Made by a program: the position numbers and the translations under genes. The notes beneath the pieces were generated by a model. It did no database searches. It was not told the DNA's origin and was given only the letters and a program-made list of their open reading frames with translations. Shown piece by piece: positions 8,552-16,446 of a stretch of 41,324 nt of DNA (positions within the stretch are counted from its first letter, which is position 1; every line of letters begins with the position of its first letter). The stretch is from a virus, in IMG/VR virus record IMGVR_UViG_3300035698_004230, positions 1 to 41,324 of that record; one strand, 5' to 3'.

Positions 8552-8695
8552 TCATCCCTCAGTTATTATAATACGATGAATACAGTTACTAACAATGAAT
8601 ACTATAGCTGATATAAACATACCTACAACTATGACATCAGCTATAAATTGAATTCGTTGCTTCCTTCTTTTCCGCTCCCAAGGGTCTATATACAT
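8552..8695 (-). CDS. Small single-pass membrane protein
   Basis: 47 residues, MYIDPWERKRRKQRIQF then a hydrophobic segment (IADVIVVGMFISAIVFIV) and a short tail with Cys and His. The ATG overlaps the polymerase stop (TAATG), so it is translationally coupled to the polymerase. The basic flank before the membrane segment predicts an N-in orientation. Function unknown; early phage membrane peptides often modify host processes or anchor replication. Confidence 0.6.
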   Translation of the reverse strand: MYIDPWERKRRKQRIQFIADVIVVGMFISAIVFIVSNCIHRIIITEG

Positions 8696-10320
8696 TAGTG
8701 CCACCTCTTTGTTTTCTCAACTGCAAATGGTATTCTTACTGGAGATATAGTCTCTAGCTGTTCTATGGGGAAGTCTATGTCTCCGTCACAAGATATAGAG
8801 TCGTGGACTGTCACAGCTAGAGGCAGATGCTTACACATTATAATAGCTCTCTTCATTATCTCTCCATCAGAGCCAAGTATGGGATAGTTAACAGCCTTCC
8901 TCTTCATAGCCTCTACATTCAACTTATCATATCTAGTATACTCATCAGGTATAGCAATCTCTCTTCCAAACAGAGTTGGCAGAGCCTTCCCATGATTTAA
9001 GCCATACCTCTGCGCTTCCCTTATCCACTCAGCTGCGTCTCTGTAAGTATCAAACCAGTCATCTATAAACTTAGAACATTTGTGCAGGTCTCTTATCTTA
9101 GCGCTGACTGACACTGCCCAGGGTGTAGCTCCATACGGTATGGCGAAGTTAATAGTCTTGGCTAATCTCCTAGATATGTTCAGCTCCTTAGCAGTCTTCA
9201 TATGGATATCTCCACCATGCTCACCCTCATAATATACTCTCTGCATTTCCCGGTCTTCGCTCATATGCATTAGTATTCTCAAATGTTCTTGGCTGAAGTC
9301 CCCAGTAGTATATACTCCATTGTCTGGTTCAAAGATATATCTAATGTCAGGAGGAATGTTCTGCATATTCCTGCGGCTACTCTGTATGCGTCCTACAACT
9401 ATGTCAAGAGAATATTCAGTGTATATTCTATCCTCGCTGGCTAATGGCTTAATGTATGTTGTGAGTAGTTTGTTAGCCTTTCTAAAGTTTAGAACGATAG
9501 CAGCTATAGGGTCGTCCAGAAACTCCAGCTGGTCAACACTCACCTGTAGACTCTTTCTGCTTCTTGTGAGTTTTAGGAAGTTTCCTCTCTTAGCTAATAT
9601 GTAGCCAACTTGCTGATTGCTAGCAGGATTGAAGTCCTCTTCCTCGCATAGCTTTCTATAATACGCCACATCCTTCTCAAGCTTAGCTTCTATAATGGTT
9701 CTGTCCTCTTGATTAACTTTTAGCCCCTTAAGACTCATATCTATTAGTATCGGAATAACTGCCATCTCTATGTCCATGTAAGCTGGGTCAATGTCAGGAA
9801 CGTATTTGTTATACAGTGCTAGAGTAGCCTTTGTGTCAGCAGCACACTTTGCTGCCACTACGTCCTGAGGAACTTCTAACATTGTCTTAGCGCCATACTC
9901 ATTCATAACATCCCCAGCATTCTCCACAACCTTCCCAACCTCTGGGGCAAGCTCACTTAGCTTGGTATCAGCCTTGCCAAGTAATCTAGCCATTACATTA
10001 GTGTCAGCTATGTTGGTCCTATCTATGTCTCCTATAAGTGGAAATGCTCTGATGTCAAATATAGCATTATGGAATACTTTCTTAATCGCAGGGTTACGTA
10101 GTAGAGGCCATACAAGTTCAACCTCTCTATCCAGCTCTGGGTAAGTGCGGAAATACCAAGCTTCATCTGGAGACGTGGCTATAGCAAAGCCAATGGGCAT
10201 CCTCTCCTTCAATGAGATAGTCTCAGTATCTATAGCTATAACTGGTGGAGGAGAGTTTACTAGCTGCTTATTGAGCAGCTCCTTAGAGACTGTATTATGT
10301 CCGTAGTAAGTTACTCCCAA
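8695..10320 (-). CDS. Family A DNA polymerase with 3'-5' exonuclease domain
   Basis: 541 residues, replicative polymerase of the phage. The exonuclease carboxylates are all present: IAIDTET (D31, E33), FHNAIFD (D89) and KCAAD (D162). Polymerase motif A is DFSQEHLRIL (D341), motif B is RLAKTINFAIPYG (R385, K388, F392, Y396) and motif C is VHDSIS (H506, D507). There is no 5' nuclease domain and the protein is shorter than typical phage PolA. Start is TTG at 10320, ten bases inside the dCMP deaminase gene, with GGAAAGAAG upstream. Oddities: the steric-gate glutamate of motif A is His346, the glutamate after the motif C aspartate is Ser508, and the exonuclease III tyrosine is Lys158. Both catalytic aspartates remain, so activity is expected. 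Confidence 0.93.
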   Translation of the reverse strand: MGVTYYGHNTVSKELLNKQLVNSPPPVIAIDTETISLKERMPIGFAIATSPDEAWYFRTYPELDREVELVWPLLRNPAIKKVFHNAIFDIRAFPLIGDIDRTNIADTNVMARLLGKADTKLSELAPEVGKVVENAGDVMNEYGAKTMLEVPQDVVAAKCAADTKATLALYNKYVPDIDPAYMDIEMAVIPILIDMSLKGLKVNQEDRTIIEAKLEKDVAYYRKLCEEEDFNPASNQQVGYILAKRGNFLKLTRSRKSLQVSVDQLEFLDDPIAAIVLNFRKANKLLTTYIKPLASEDRIYTEYSLDIVVGRIQSSRRNMQNIPPDIRYIFEPDNGVYTTGDFSQEHLRILMHMSEDREMQRVYYEGEHGGDIHMKTAKELNISRRLAKTINFAIPYGATPWAVSVSAKIRDLHKCSKFIDDWFDTYRDAAEWIREAQRYGLNHGKALPTLFGREIAIPDEYTRYDKLNVEAMKRKAVNYPILGSDGEIMKRAIIMCKHLPLAVTVHDSISCDGDIDFPIEQLETISPVRIPFAVEKTKRWH

Positions 10321-10700
10321 ACTTCTTTCCTTCCAACTGCTCTTGCTATACCAGCAGCCTTCATTAGCTGACTACACTTAACACATGACTCAACTGACCT
10401 GTTAAGATTATCATAGTAATACATTGTAGCACCATCTACAGACAACCCAAACTTTGCAGCAGCAGCAATAGCATTGGTCTCAGCGTGAATTGCTCTTTGG
10501 CAATGACCATTCTCCATCAAGCATCCTATGTCGTCACAGTGACGCTCTCCAGCAGGAGCGCAATTGTAGCCAGTAGATATTATTCTATTGTCTCGTACTA
10601 TAACTGCTCCTACCATAGCTCTTGGGCAGGTTGACCGCTCAGATATAGTCTGTGCCACTTCCATAAAGTACTCATCCCATGTTGGTCTAACTCTTTCCAT
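10311..10700 (-). CDS. Deoxycytidylate (dCMP) deaminase
   Basis: 129 residues. Converts dCMP to dUMP for dTTP synthesis. The zinc-dependent deaminase signature is visible: HAETNAI (H72, E74) and SCVKC (C106, C109). A CRCD-type second metal region GERHCDDIGC precedes it, as in ComEB/T4-type dCMP deaminases. The usual Pro before the CxxC pair is Ser here. It overlaps the polymerase start, consistent with nucleotide supply coupled to replication. No thymidylate synthase is seen in the genome. Confidence 0.88.
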   Translation of the reverse strand: MERVRPTWDEYFMEVAQTISERSTCPRAMVGAVIVRDNRIISTGYNCAPAGERHCDDIGCLMENGHCQRAIHAETNAIAAAAKFGLSVDGATMYYYDNLNRSVESCVKCSQLMKAAGIARAVGRKEVWE

Positions 10701-11141
10701 CTACTTCCTCCTTTTATTGCCTCTATTGGGCTTATCCTGCAACTTCTTCATTATATTGTAGCCTGCTTCCTGTGTATCTAGTTCTGCTCTATAGCGGTGG
10801 CTCCCGTTCAGAGCTACTGGGAATGATAACGCTACATTTGCTCTCTCAGCTTTCTCTATCATAAATGGTTTAATAAGGCTAATAAACTCTTGAGCTTTAG
10901 TCCCGTGAACAGCCCATCTGTTCATTATACCTTCAGGCTTAAAGCTATTGCGGCTTTGTTTGAACGAATTTGTTCTACCTCCGAAATTGTCTTCCAGCCA
11001 GTGGATGACTGCTGGGTTTTTCATAGATACAGTAACAGTGATGCCAAAGTGTCCGCCAGTTCTTCGGTCAATCTGTATGGAACCTTCTCCGTCTACTATT
11101 CCAGCAGCATAGCCTAGCTCTGCATCGGCTAGTTCTATCAT
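10701..11141 (-). CDS. LAGLIDADG-type homing endonuclease
   Basis: 146 residues with one LAGLIDADG-class motif near the N-terminus (AAGIVDGEGSIQI) and the following beta-rich body with a WLEDNFGGR segment, the size of a homodimeric single-motif enzyme. It is packed between the methylase (start overlaps its stop in ATGA) and the deaminase (stop directly abuts its start). The C-terminus is very basic. Likely a free-standing mobile gene cutting an unoccupied site in related phages. Confidence 0.8.
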   Translation of the reverse strand: MIELADAELGYAAGIVDGEGSIQIDRRTGGHFGITVTVSMKNPAVIHWLEDNFGGRTNSFKQSRNSFKPEGIMNRWAVHGTKAQEFISLIKPFMIEKAERANVALSFPVALNGSHRYRAELDTQEAGYNIMKKLQDKPNRGNKRRK

Positions 11142-11935
11142 TTTGGTTTCCTCATTATAATTATGTTCTCCTCATCAACTACTAGGTCTCCTCTGGCACG
11201 CATAAAAGAGGTGTATGCAGACCCTGGAGGAAGCCACTTATACCAGCCTAATAACTCAAAACCAGCTCTCTCACAGTCTCTTTCCGCTCTTTCACTCAGC
11301 TTCATTTCCTTTCCTTTGTCTATGTGATTTTTGATGATAATGGTAAGTGTTCCTCCAGGTGGTAGCGACTGTAAGACTTTCTTATAAATCCTCTCCATCT
11401 TCTGATGGTAGAGGAACTCATTAAGGTTACCTACATTCTCAGGGTTCTTACTATACTTCAGCAACCCTTCACCCAACATCTCTCTACTCAGTTTATCTAG
11501 ACTGTCCTTCTTCATTATGTTGGAGTATGGTGGAGAGAATATAACATGGTCAGCGATTGATAGCGGGAGCAGCTTCAGCGCATCTCCCTCAATAATTGTA
11601 ATCATACTTCCTATTCCTGGAGCAATGTCTTCAAGTGACTTAGCTCCCTGCTCTAAAATATCAATGTAGTCTTTCTCAATATCAATACAGACTACTCTCC
11701 TACCGATGAGAGCTGCTGTCATTATACTACCAGTCCCAGCCATTATATCCATCACAGTTTCGCCTTCGGAACTGACGAACTCTACTATAGCCTGAACCAT
11801 ATAGATATTAGCCTTAGCCGGGTGCTCAGATAAGTTAAGCAGTGGGAATAATTCTTTACGGTATTGAGAGTCCTTAGGGAATAGAATTAGCCTATCATCG
11901 TTTACTGGATAGTCGGCAGCAAACATCTTTTCCAT
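11138..11935 (-). CDS. DNA methyltransferase (amino-methylating, SPPY type)
   Basis: 265 residues. Motif I, DIMAGTGS (63-70), binds S-adenosylmethionine; motif IV, SPPY (134-137), is the catalytic loop of N4-cytosine or N6-adenine methylases; a TLTIIIKNH strand at about 210 fits the later core. The order I then IV with the target region behind fits the beta or gamma layout. No restriction enzyme partner is nearby, so protection of phage DNA from host restriction is the likely job. It overlaps the zinc-ribbon gene upstream by 41 bases. Confidence 0.82.
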   Translation of the reverse strand: MEKMFAADYPVNDDRLILFPKDSQYRKELFPLLNLSEHPAKANIYMVQAIVEFVSSEGETVMDIMAGTGSIMTAALIGRRVVCIDIEKDYIDILEQGAKSLEDIAPGIGSMITIIEGDALKLLPLSIADHVIFSPPYSNIMKKDSLDKLSREMLGEGLLKYSKNPENVGNLNEFLYHQKMERIYKKVLQSLPPGGTLTIIIKNHIDKGKEMKLSERAERDCERAGFELLGWYKWLPPGSAYTSFMRARGDLVVDEENIIIMRKPK

Positions 11936-12209
11936 CTTTCTTCTCCTTATCTCTACCTATCCATTCAGTATCCTTTAGCCACTTCATCCCGCACTTAGGG
12001 CAGCGGAACAGAATATTATCTTTGTCTGAAGTATGCCATACTAAAGGCACCTTACATATAAAGCAGTACGGAATAAATGCTAAGTGGAAATTACTCCATA
12101 TACTTCTTAGCCCATTAGCAATTCTCATAGCATCATGACTTACACCTACTACTTCAGGCGGAGTTGTTCTCGGTAGTCCTATAGTATCTACTCCCTTTGT
12201 CTCAGTCAT
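11895..12209 (-). CDS. Small zinc-ribbon protein
   Basis: 104 residues with two Cys pairs (CFIC and CPKC) about 25 residues apart, the knuckles of a zinc ribbon, then a basic C-terminus. The start overlaps the preceding 50-residue gene in ATGA and its end overlaps the methylase start by 41 bases, so all three are coupled. May assist the methylase or bind nucleic acid; no specific family recognised. Confidence 0.6.
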   Translation of the reverse strand: MTETKGVDTIGLPRTTPPEVVGVSHDAMRIANGLRSIWSNFHLAFIPYCFICKVPLVWHTSDKDNILFRCPKCGMKWLKDTEWIGRDKEKKDGKDVCCRLSSKR

Positions 12210-12358
12210 TTCTTATCTTCCTTAGCATGCTTATAGCCGTGAACAAAAGCGTCAATAAATAACCTTTCAGTTACTCTCATCTGGTCCTGAAGTACTGACT
12301 CTATCCATATCCAATGCTCCTCACCTTGTTGTCTCAGTGTCTTCTTTGGCGGTGTCAT
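12206..12358 (-). CDS. Small hypothetical protein
   Basis: 50 residues starting MTPPKKTLRQQGEEHWIW, mostly helical and charged with His residues near the end (VHGYKHAKED). The stop TGA overlaps the next ATG in ATGA. The site upstream is a weak GAAAGAAAAAG. No family recognised; position in the replication operon is the only clue. Confidence 0.55.
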   Translation of the reverse strand: MTPPKKTLRQQGEEHWIWIESVLQDQMRVTERLFIDAFVHGYKHAKEDKK

Positions 12359-12376
12359 ATTCTTTTTCTTTCTATA

Positions 12377-13153
12377 TCATTCATCTGACCTGCCCAGTGC
12401 TTCTAATAGTTTAGCGGCTAATACTTTTCCGATACCATCTATCTCGCATAACTCAGATGCTTCAGACATAATTATGTCAAAGACTGTATTGTATTTAGCG
12501 GCAAGTTTAGTAGCCTTGTCCTCTCCTATACCTATCTTGTATGCGAGACTGAGAGCCATAAGTGCTTTAACAAAAGGGTTCTGGTCTTTGATATGGATAC
12601 GAGGGCGGTAGTATCTGTTAAGAGTAGAATGCTCATCAGGAGGTTTCTGACAACTCTTATATATTGCTGATAAGAGTCTGGCAGTTCCAACAGAGTTCTC
12701 GGTATAGTATGTTCTGACGCCAACCTGGTCTAGTTGAAATAGCCAGGCAAATAACATAGCAGAACTAACATCCCAAGCGTGCTCACCATGTATGAAGCCA
12801 TTATCTGCCACCTTGTAACTGAACAGAGTGTTAGGCCTTGATGCTCGCTTAATACTGATGGAGGACTTCCTCTTGTCCCTCCGAGTTATTGGAGCAGATG
12901 TGATGATGCCTTCTATTATCTGGTAATTCTCATCAGCACTTTCATAATAGCGTCTCAGCTCATCCTCCATTGAGTCAATGTTAGATAGCAGCTCTCCAGC
13001 TTGGACTCTACCAAACTGTCTAGTCTTACCGTCCTCACCACCAAAGTAGTAGTCACTCCTCTGAGACTGATTAAGAGGTAAGATAGTAACAGGGGCAGAC
13101 TGTTTTAGTAGTGATACTATATCATTTGGCTCAGCAGTATCAACTAATATAAT
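12377..13153 (-). CDS. ERCC4/Mus81-type nuclease with C-terminal helix-hairpin-helix, probable ATT start
   Basis: 258 residues if started at ATT 13153. The ATG at 12970 would remove the nuclease core: the upstream in-frame codons encode ILVDTAEPNDIVSLLKQ, the VDxxE strand of the ERCC4 fold, and SDYYFGG. No ATG, GTG or TTG lies between the upstream in-frame stop and ATG 12970; an AGAGGA site lies nine bases before the ATT, one base after the preceding stop. The usual ERK motif reads GRVQ, so catalysis may be weak or different. Residues about 195-258 contain two HhH motifs (GIGEDKATKLAAKY, IDGIGKVLAAKL) for DNA binding. Expected substrates are branched or flapped DNA during replication or recombination. 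Confidence 0.75.
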   Translation of the reverse strand: MILVDTAEPNDIVSLLKQSAPVTILPLNQSQRSDYYFGGEDGKTRQFGRVQAGELLSNIDSMEDELRRYYESADENYQIIEGIITSAPITRRDKRKSSISIKRASRPNTLFSYKVADNGFIHGEHAWDVSSAMLFAWLFQLDQVGVRTYYTENSVGTARLLSAIYKSCQKPPDEHSTLNRYYRPRIHIKDQNPFVKALMALSLAYKIGIGEDKATKLAAKYNTVFDIIMSEASELCEIDGIGKVLAAKLLEALGRSDE

Positions 13154-13154
13154 G

Positions 13155-13601
13155 TTACACCATCCTCTGATTCAGTGAGTGCATCTCTGTTGCCCAGAAT
13201 CTTCTTTTTTCTACTATATTGGCTGGAACTTCGTGCCCTAACCCGCCTCTAAACTTAGGTAGGCTTAGATACTCTAGCATAGCTGCTACTTGCCTTGATT
13301 TGACCTTTATATATGGCTGAATATCCATTGCTAAGGTTCCAACTTCCTTTGCACACGAAGCATCAAATGTAAAGTACGGGCGCTTCCCATCTCTATGGTA
13401 CTTGCGAACTCTTCCTTTATATCTCTCTCCTATAAACTGCACGGCATATTCGTCAGTCATGCTAACTACAATAGTGCAAACGAACGATGGAGTTTTGCAT
13501 CTCCTTGTAGACGGTCTGCCTCTTTCAGTTATAAGTAAGCATCCTTCGCCATCTATAATCCCTGCAATATAGGCCTTGTCTGTTTCGGTCGCTAGTATCA
13601 C
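13155..13601 (-). CDS. LAGLIDADG-type homing endonuclease
   Basis: 148 residues with AYIAGIIDGEGCLLI at positions 9-23, the metal-binding dimer helix of single-motif LAGLIDADG enzymes, then a basic beta-rich region with two FxxDxSC/QPYIK-like segments. Start is GTG in a GTGA overlap with the ATPase stop, and the TAA is followed one base later by the ATT start of the ERCC4 gene. It is a second, only distantly similar copy of the family at 10701-11141, again between recombination genes. Confidence 0.8.
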   Translation of the reverse strand: MILATETDKAYIAGIIDGEGCLLITERGRPSTRRCKTPSFVCTIVVSMTDEYAVQFIGERYKGRVRKYHRDGKRPYFTFDASCAKEVGTLAMDIQPYIKVKSRQVAAMLEYLSLPKFRGGLGHEVPANIVEKRRFWATEMHSLNQRMV

Positions 13602-14374
13602 GACATTGACTCTCTCAAGTCCATTATGCCTTGGTAGCTGGGCTGTATAGCTAGCCCTATAGCCTTAGTCCCAAGACCCTCCAGACCACACCTAGTTATC
13701 TTTGAAGTTACCTCACCTTTACTATCCGTCTCTACCCATATCACAATATCTACTAATCTCTGGGTATCCTTGAAACCGTCTGGCTCAATCTCGTCAGTCT
13801 TGTATGACTCTATACCTTTGTCAGTTACCTTTTCTTTGTAGATATTTCTTGGGTAGTGGGTGAGAATAAGATGTTTACTATAACTTCGGGCAGTATAAAT
13901 GAGAGTCCTCATCCTATCATTTGGCTCGGCATACTCAATAGGCTGTAGTCTCTCCCTCAAGTCATTATCATTTATGTTGCCCTTGACCTTTGCTGTCTGT
14001 ATTTCCTGCAGCTCTTGTAATCTTCCTCTATGGCAGATAGTCCATAGCTGAGTAGCCGAGTCAATAACAATAGTCTTTACATTCTCATCATTGACGGCCT
14101 CAACAAAGTCAATTACTATCTGTTGCCATACTTCCTTGATGCCAAATATCTTCTTAGGGAACTTGATAGTTACTCCTTCTTTCTTGACACCTAGAAGCTT
14201 CTCCATCTGTATTGGAGTTGGGTATGGCTTGGACTTAATACCATCTGTGTCTATTCTCCAAGCTGCTCTATCGTAGCCACCAACATCTAAGTCAAAGTGG
14301 ATTATTGGTCTAGGCCAGGTTAGAGCCATAGTGGACTTCCAAGATTTCTCTTGCCCCCATAGTGCTGTTATCAT
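13598..14374 (-). CDS. RecA/Sak4-like ATPase
   Basis: 258 residues. P-loop GQEKSWKS at 7-14, a variant Walker A close to GxxxxGKS; Walker B TIVIDS at 101-106; a later strand LILTHYPR where RecA-like proteins carry the sensor. The small size and the neighbours (PD-(D/E)XK nuclease, OB-like protein, ERCC4 nuclease) fit the Sak4/RAD55 group of phage single-strand annealing recombinases. The same unusual KSWKS P-loop occurs in the helicase-like gene at 16446-17276, so the two ATPases may be paralogues. Confidence 0.75.
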   Translation of the reverse strand: MITALWGQEKSWKSTMALTWPRPIIHFDLDVGGYDRAAWRIDTDGIKSKPYPTPIQMEKLLGVKKEGVTIKFPKKIFGIKEVWQQIVIDFVEAVNDENVKTIVIDSATQLWTICHRGRLQELQEIQTAKVKGNINDNDLRERLQPIEYAEPNDRMRTLIYTARSYSKHLILTHYPRNIYKEKVTDKGIESYKTDEIEPDGFKDTQRLVDIVIWVETDSKGEVTSKITRCGLEGLGTKAIGLAIQPSYQGIMDLRESMS

Positions 14375-14375
14375 A

Positions 14376-15050
14376 TTAGCCTCCCAACTTCTTTCTCATC
14401 TTCTCTTCCTCATTCTCCTGTCTTTGAAGATGATAGACGCCAAGCAGACACATAAAGATTGACTTGTGGATAGTGTCATCGTTTATTATCTTCTCTTCAA
14501 AGCCTTCATCGTCGTCTCTGCCTATTCTAAGAAGCCTTGACTGCTTAACAGGGTGTCCCATCTCTTCTATTATAGCCTTGTATCCAGCCACTTGGTAGTT
14601 ATGTTCCTTATACAGAGCCTTGCCAGTCTTGAAGTCAATGAGAGTAGGAACTCCATCTAATAGACAGTATAGGTCTGGTGTCCCTCCATATCTCATCTCG
14701 TTAGATACAAGTGGCATCTCAACAATCTTGGGCTCTACCTTATGAGTCTTCTCCCAGGCTAAATATGATGCGAAGCAGTTGTTAGCAACATCAAGTTGGT
14801 TTGGTGAGTAGTCAAGTGTCATTGCTAACTCTTCTTTGATATGGCATAGTATAAGATAATGAGTTAATGTTCCTATATCTGCCAGAGCATCTGCATACTT
14901 GGAGCTATCAATTCCCTTCAGTCCAAGGTTATTAGCCCATTTAATAAGTTGAGGCTTGGCTAATAGCCCTGTAACTGTGGTTACTCCCGGCACTCGGTTG
15001 CCATTGGAGTCCTTATATATAGTGTGTGCTTTTGTCTTATCTCCTGCCAT
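14376..15050 (-). CDS. PD-(D/E)XK nuclease (RecB/Cas4-like exonuclease)
   Basis: 224 residues. Core residues are visible in order: GTLTH (about 60), a Glu near 111, GTPDLY (D126), IDFKTG (D139, K141) and QVAGY (Q153, Y157). This is the active site of the RecB-family nucleases used by phages to resect DNA ends for annealing. No Fe-S cysteine cluster is visible. One base separates it from the Sak4-like gene, suggesting an exonuclease/annealase pair. Confidence 0.8.
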   Translation of the reverse strand: MAGDKTKAHTIYKDSNGNRVPGVTTVTGLLAKPQLIKWANNLGLKGIDSSKYADALADIGTLTHYLILCHIKEELAMTLDYSPNQLDVANNCFASYLAWEKTHKVEPKIVEMPLVSNEMRYGGTPDLYCLLDGVPTLIDFKTGKALYKEHNYQVAGYKAIIEEMGHPVKQSRLLRIGRDDDEGFEEKIINDDTIHKSIFMCLLGVYHLQRQENEEEKMRKKLGG

Positions 15051-15071
15051 GTTGCCCTCCTTGAGAGTGAA

Positions 15072-15128
15072 CTTGCTGGCTCGGCTTCCCTCCCCCTTAT
15101 TGAGCCGATAGGTCGGGACACCAGCAAG
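15072..15128 (-). other. Intercistronic RNA hairpin
   Basis: CTTGCTGG at 15072-15079 pairs with CCAGCAAG at 15121-15128; inside, GGCTC (15078-15082) can pair with GAGCC (15102-15106). It fills most of the 94-base gap between the OB-like gene and the nuclease and lacks a T-run, so it looks more like a processing, stability or attenuation element than a simple terminator. Confidence 0.45.
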
Positions 15129-15144
15129 CTATTCTCATATTCTA

Positions 15145-15762
15145 TTACACCTTATGGAATGTGCCGTTCTCGTCCTCGGTGAACTCCTTCAGCTGTATCA
15201 ATGAAGCGATGAAGGACTTATCAGTTATGGCTCTTTGGAGGTCTGTATCCTTTCTGATAACTGGGTCAGCATAGGCAGCTTTGTTGAACTCAGCTCTGGT
15301 CTTGCCGTCCAGAATCTCTTTGGCTCTGTCGCCAGCTGAAGCAATAGCAACGCCAGCACCGGCTCCGTCCAGTGAATATGCTTGCCAAGGACTACCTATC
15401 ATATCCTCACCAGTTACCTTGTCCTTACCATAGACATGGCCTACCTTCATCTTTAGTCCAACAGTCTTACCAATGCAATCCTTAATATCCTCGTCTTCTG
15501 AAAGCAGTTCAGCCAGTGAGTCGCCGAATATTCCCCATCCTGACTTCTTTTTGTTACTGAGTTTGATAGCCAGTGATGCTGTTGGGAAGTTATACGGCTC
15601 AACAGACTCTACAACTTCCACATCGGTAAAGTTCATAACGACTACAGTTCCGAACTGTCTATCCTCTGGGTAGTACTCCTTTAGTACTCCAGTGAACTGC
15701 CTTAGCGGAGTCCCATAATCCGAATCAGTCAGTCCTCTCACACTCACAAGTTCTTCTCCCAT
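15145..15762 (-). CDS. Putative single-stranded DNA-binding (OB-like) protein
   Basis: 205 residues. The N-terminal half alternates strands (TGVLKEYY, GTVVVMNFTDVEVV, TASLAIKLSNKK, GKTVGLKMKVGHV) like an OB-fold; then comes a Gly/Ala linker near residue 135 and a helical C-terminus. Its position at the head of the exonuclease/annealase cluster is where phages place SSB-like proteins. There is no acidic tail typical of host SSB. AAGGAGAAGAAG precedes the ATG, and a promoter lies at 15847-15876. Confidence 0.5.
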   Translation of the reverse strand: MGEELVSVRGLTDSDYGTPLRQFTGVLKEYYPEDRQFGTVVVMNFTDVEVVESVEPYNFPTASLAIKLSNKKKSGWGIFGDSLAELLSEDEDIKDCIGKTVGLKMKVGHVYGKDKVTGEDMIGSPWQAYSLDGAGAGVAIASAGDRAKEILDGKTRAEFNKAAYADPVIRKDTDLQRAITDKSFIASLIQLKEFTEDENGTFHKV

Positions 15763-15779
15763 CTTCTTCTCCTTAATAT

Positions 15780-15821
15780 TTATTTACTATATACACTGAT
15801 AACAGTTATTACTACCTCAAT
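15780..15821 (-). CDS. Possible 13-residue leader peptide with ATT start
   Basis: A perfect long Shine-Dalgarno (AAGGAGGTGA, complement of 15825-15834) is not followed by ATG, GTG or a useful TTG. Six bases after GGAGG an ATT opens MEVVITVISVYSK and a TAA, 17 bases before the next gene. It could be a leader coupling translation of the OB-like protein. The ribosome site is certain; translation of the peptide is inference. Confidence 0.35.
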   Translation of the reverse strand: MEVVITVISVYSK

Positions 15822-15846
15822 GTTTCACCTCCTTGTTGTATTATAT

Positions 15847-15876
15847 ATCATACCATATAGCAACCATAGATGTCAA
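15847..15876 (-). promoter_or_regulatory. Early promoter (sigma70, extended -10)
   Basis: On the minus strand: TTGACA (15876-15871), 18 bases, TATGAT (15852-15847) preceded by TGG (extended -10). It should serve the OB-like protein and the replication block downstream. The spacer and -10 segment CTATATGGTATGATATAT is shared with the promoter at 20685-20713. The AT-rich stretch 15890-15956 upstream could act as an UP element. Confidence 0.75.
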
Positions 15877-15956
15877 ATGCCAGTATGCTAGAGTAAATAT
15901 ATATAATAAATAATAACATATAATAATATTATCATATATACATTTTAATATATCTA

Positions 15957-16160
15957 CTACTCATACTTAGGCGGTTCATCAGGATAGTTCTTAGTATATC
16001 CTTCATCTTCATTTACTATTGGTGGATATAACTTCTCAAGATAAGCCTGGTAGTCTCGTTGCTGTGGGGATAGCGGAAGTCCGAGAACCATCATAACGTG
16101 ATACATTGTGAAGTTAGTTCCCTGTGTCTTAGCAACAAATGCCTGTCCTGACATACTCAT
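15957..16160 (-). CDS. Small hypothetical protein
   Basis: 67 residues, MSMSGQAFVAKTQGTNFTMY at the start and an acidic, proline-rich tail (NYPDEPPKYE). A GAGGAGG site precedes the ATG. It is the last gene before the strongly AT-rich promoter segment (15763-15956). Family not recognised. Confidence 0.6.
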   Translation of the reverse strand: MSMSGQAFVAKTQGTNFTMYHVMMVLGLPLSPQQRDYQAYLEKLYPPIVNEDEGYTKNYPDEPPKYE

Positions 16161-16161
16161 A

Positions 16162-16446
16162 TCATACCTCCTCTTTCAATGGTATTACTGCTACATAGAC
16201 ATCAGACAGTCTAAATTTATCACATTCACTATGCTCTTCCAAGCAGGTGTCCAAATTCTCACAATATCCACAGATTGATGCTGGCAACTCCCTCTCCACC
16301 TGTATCACTACACCTTGAGAGGCGAGTTGTTCCACCGCCGACTCTGCCATTCTATTGGTATCGCAAGGCTTCTTGCTTATTCCAATGTTGTAGGCAATCT
16401 CTAAGCGTGCCGCTATCCCGTGTCGTATCTCTTCTTGCTTGGTCAT
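16162..16446 (-). CDS. Small Cys-rich hypothetical protein
   Basis: 94 residues. The N-terminal half is helical (RHGIAARLEIAYNIG); the C-terminal half holds CGYC, TC and EC, four or five Cys suited to one zinc site. ATG 16446 is preferred over GTG 16449 because GGAGG is better spaced; TGATG overlaps the helicase stop, so it is coupled to the helicase. Function unknown. Confidence 0.6.
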   Translation of the reverse strand: MTKQEEIRHGIAARLEIAYNIGISKKPCDTNRMAESAVEQLASQGVVIQVERELPASICGYCENLDTCLEEHSECDKFRLSDVYVAVIPLKEEV

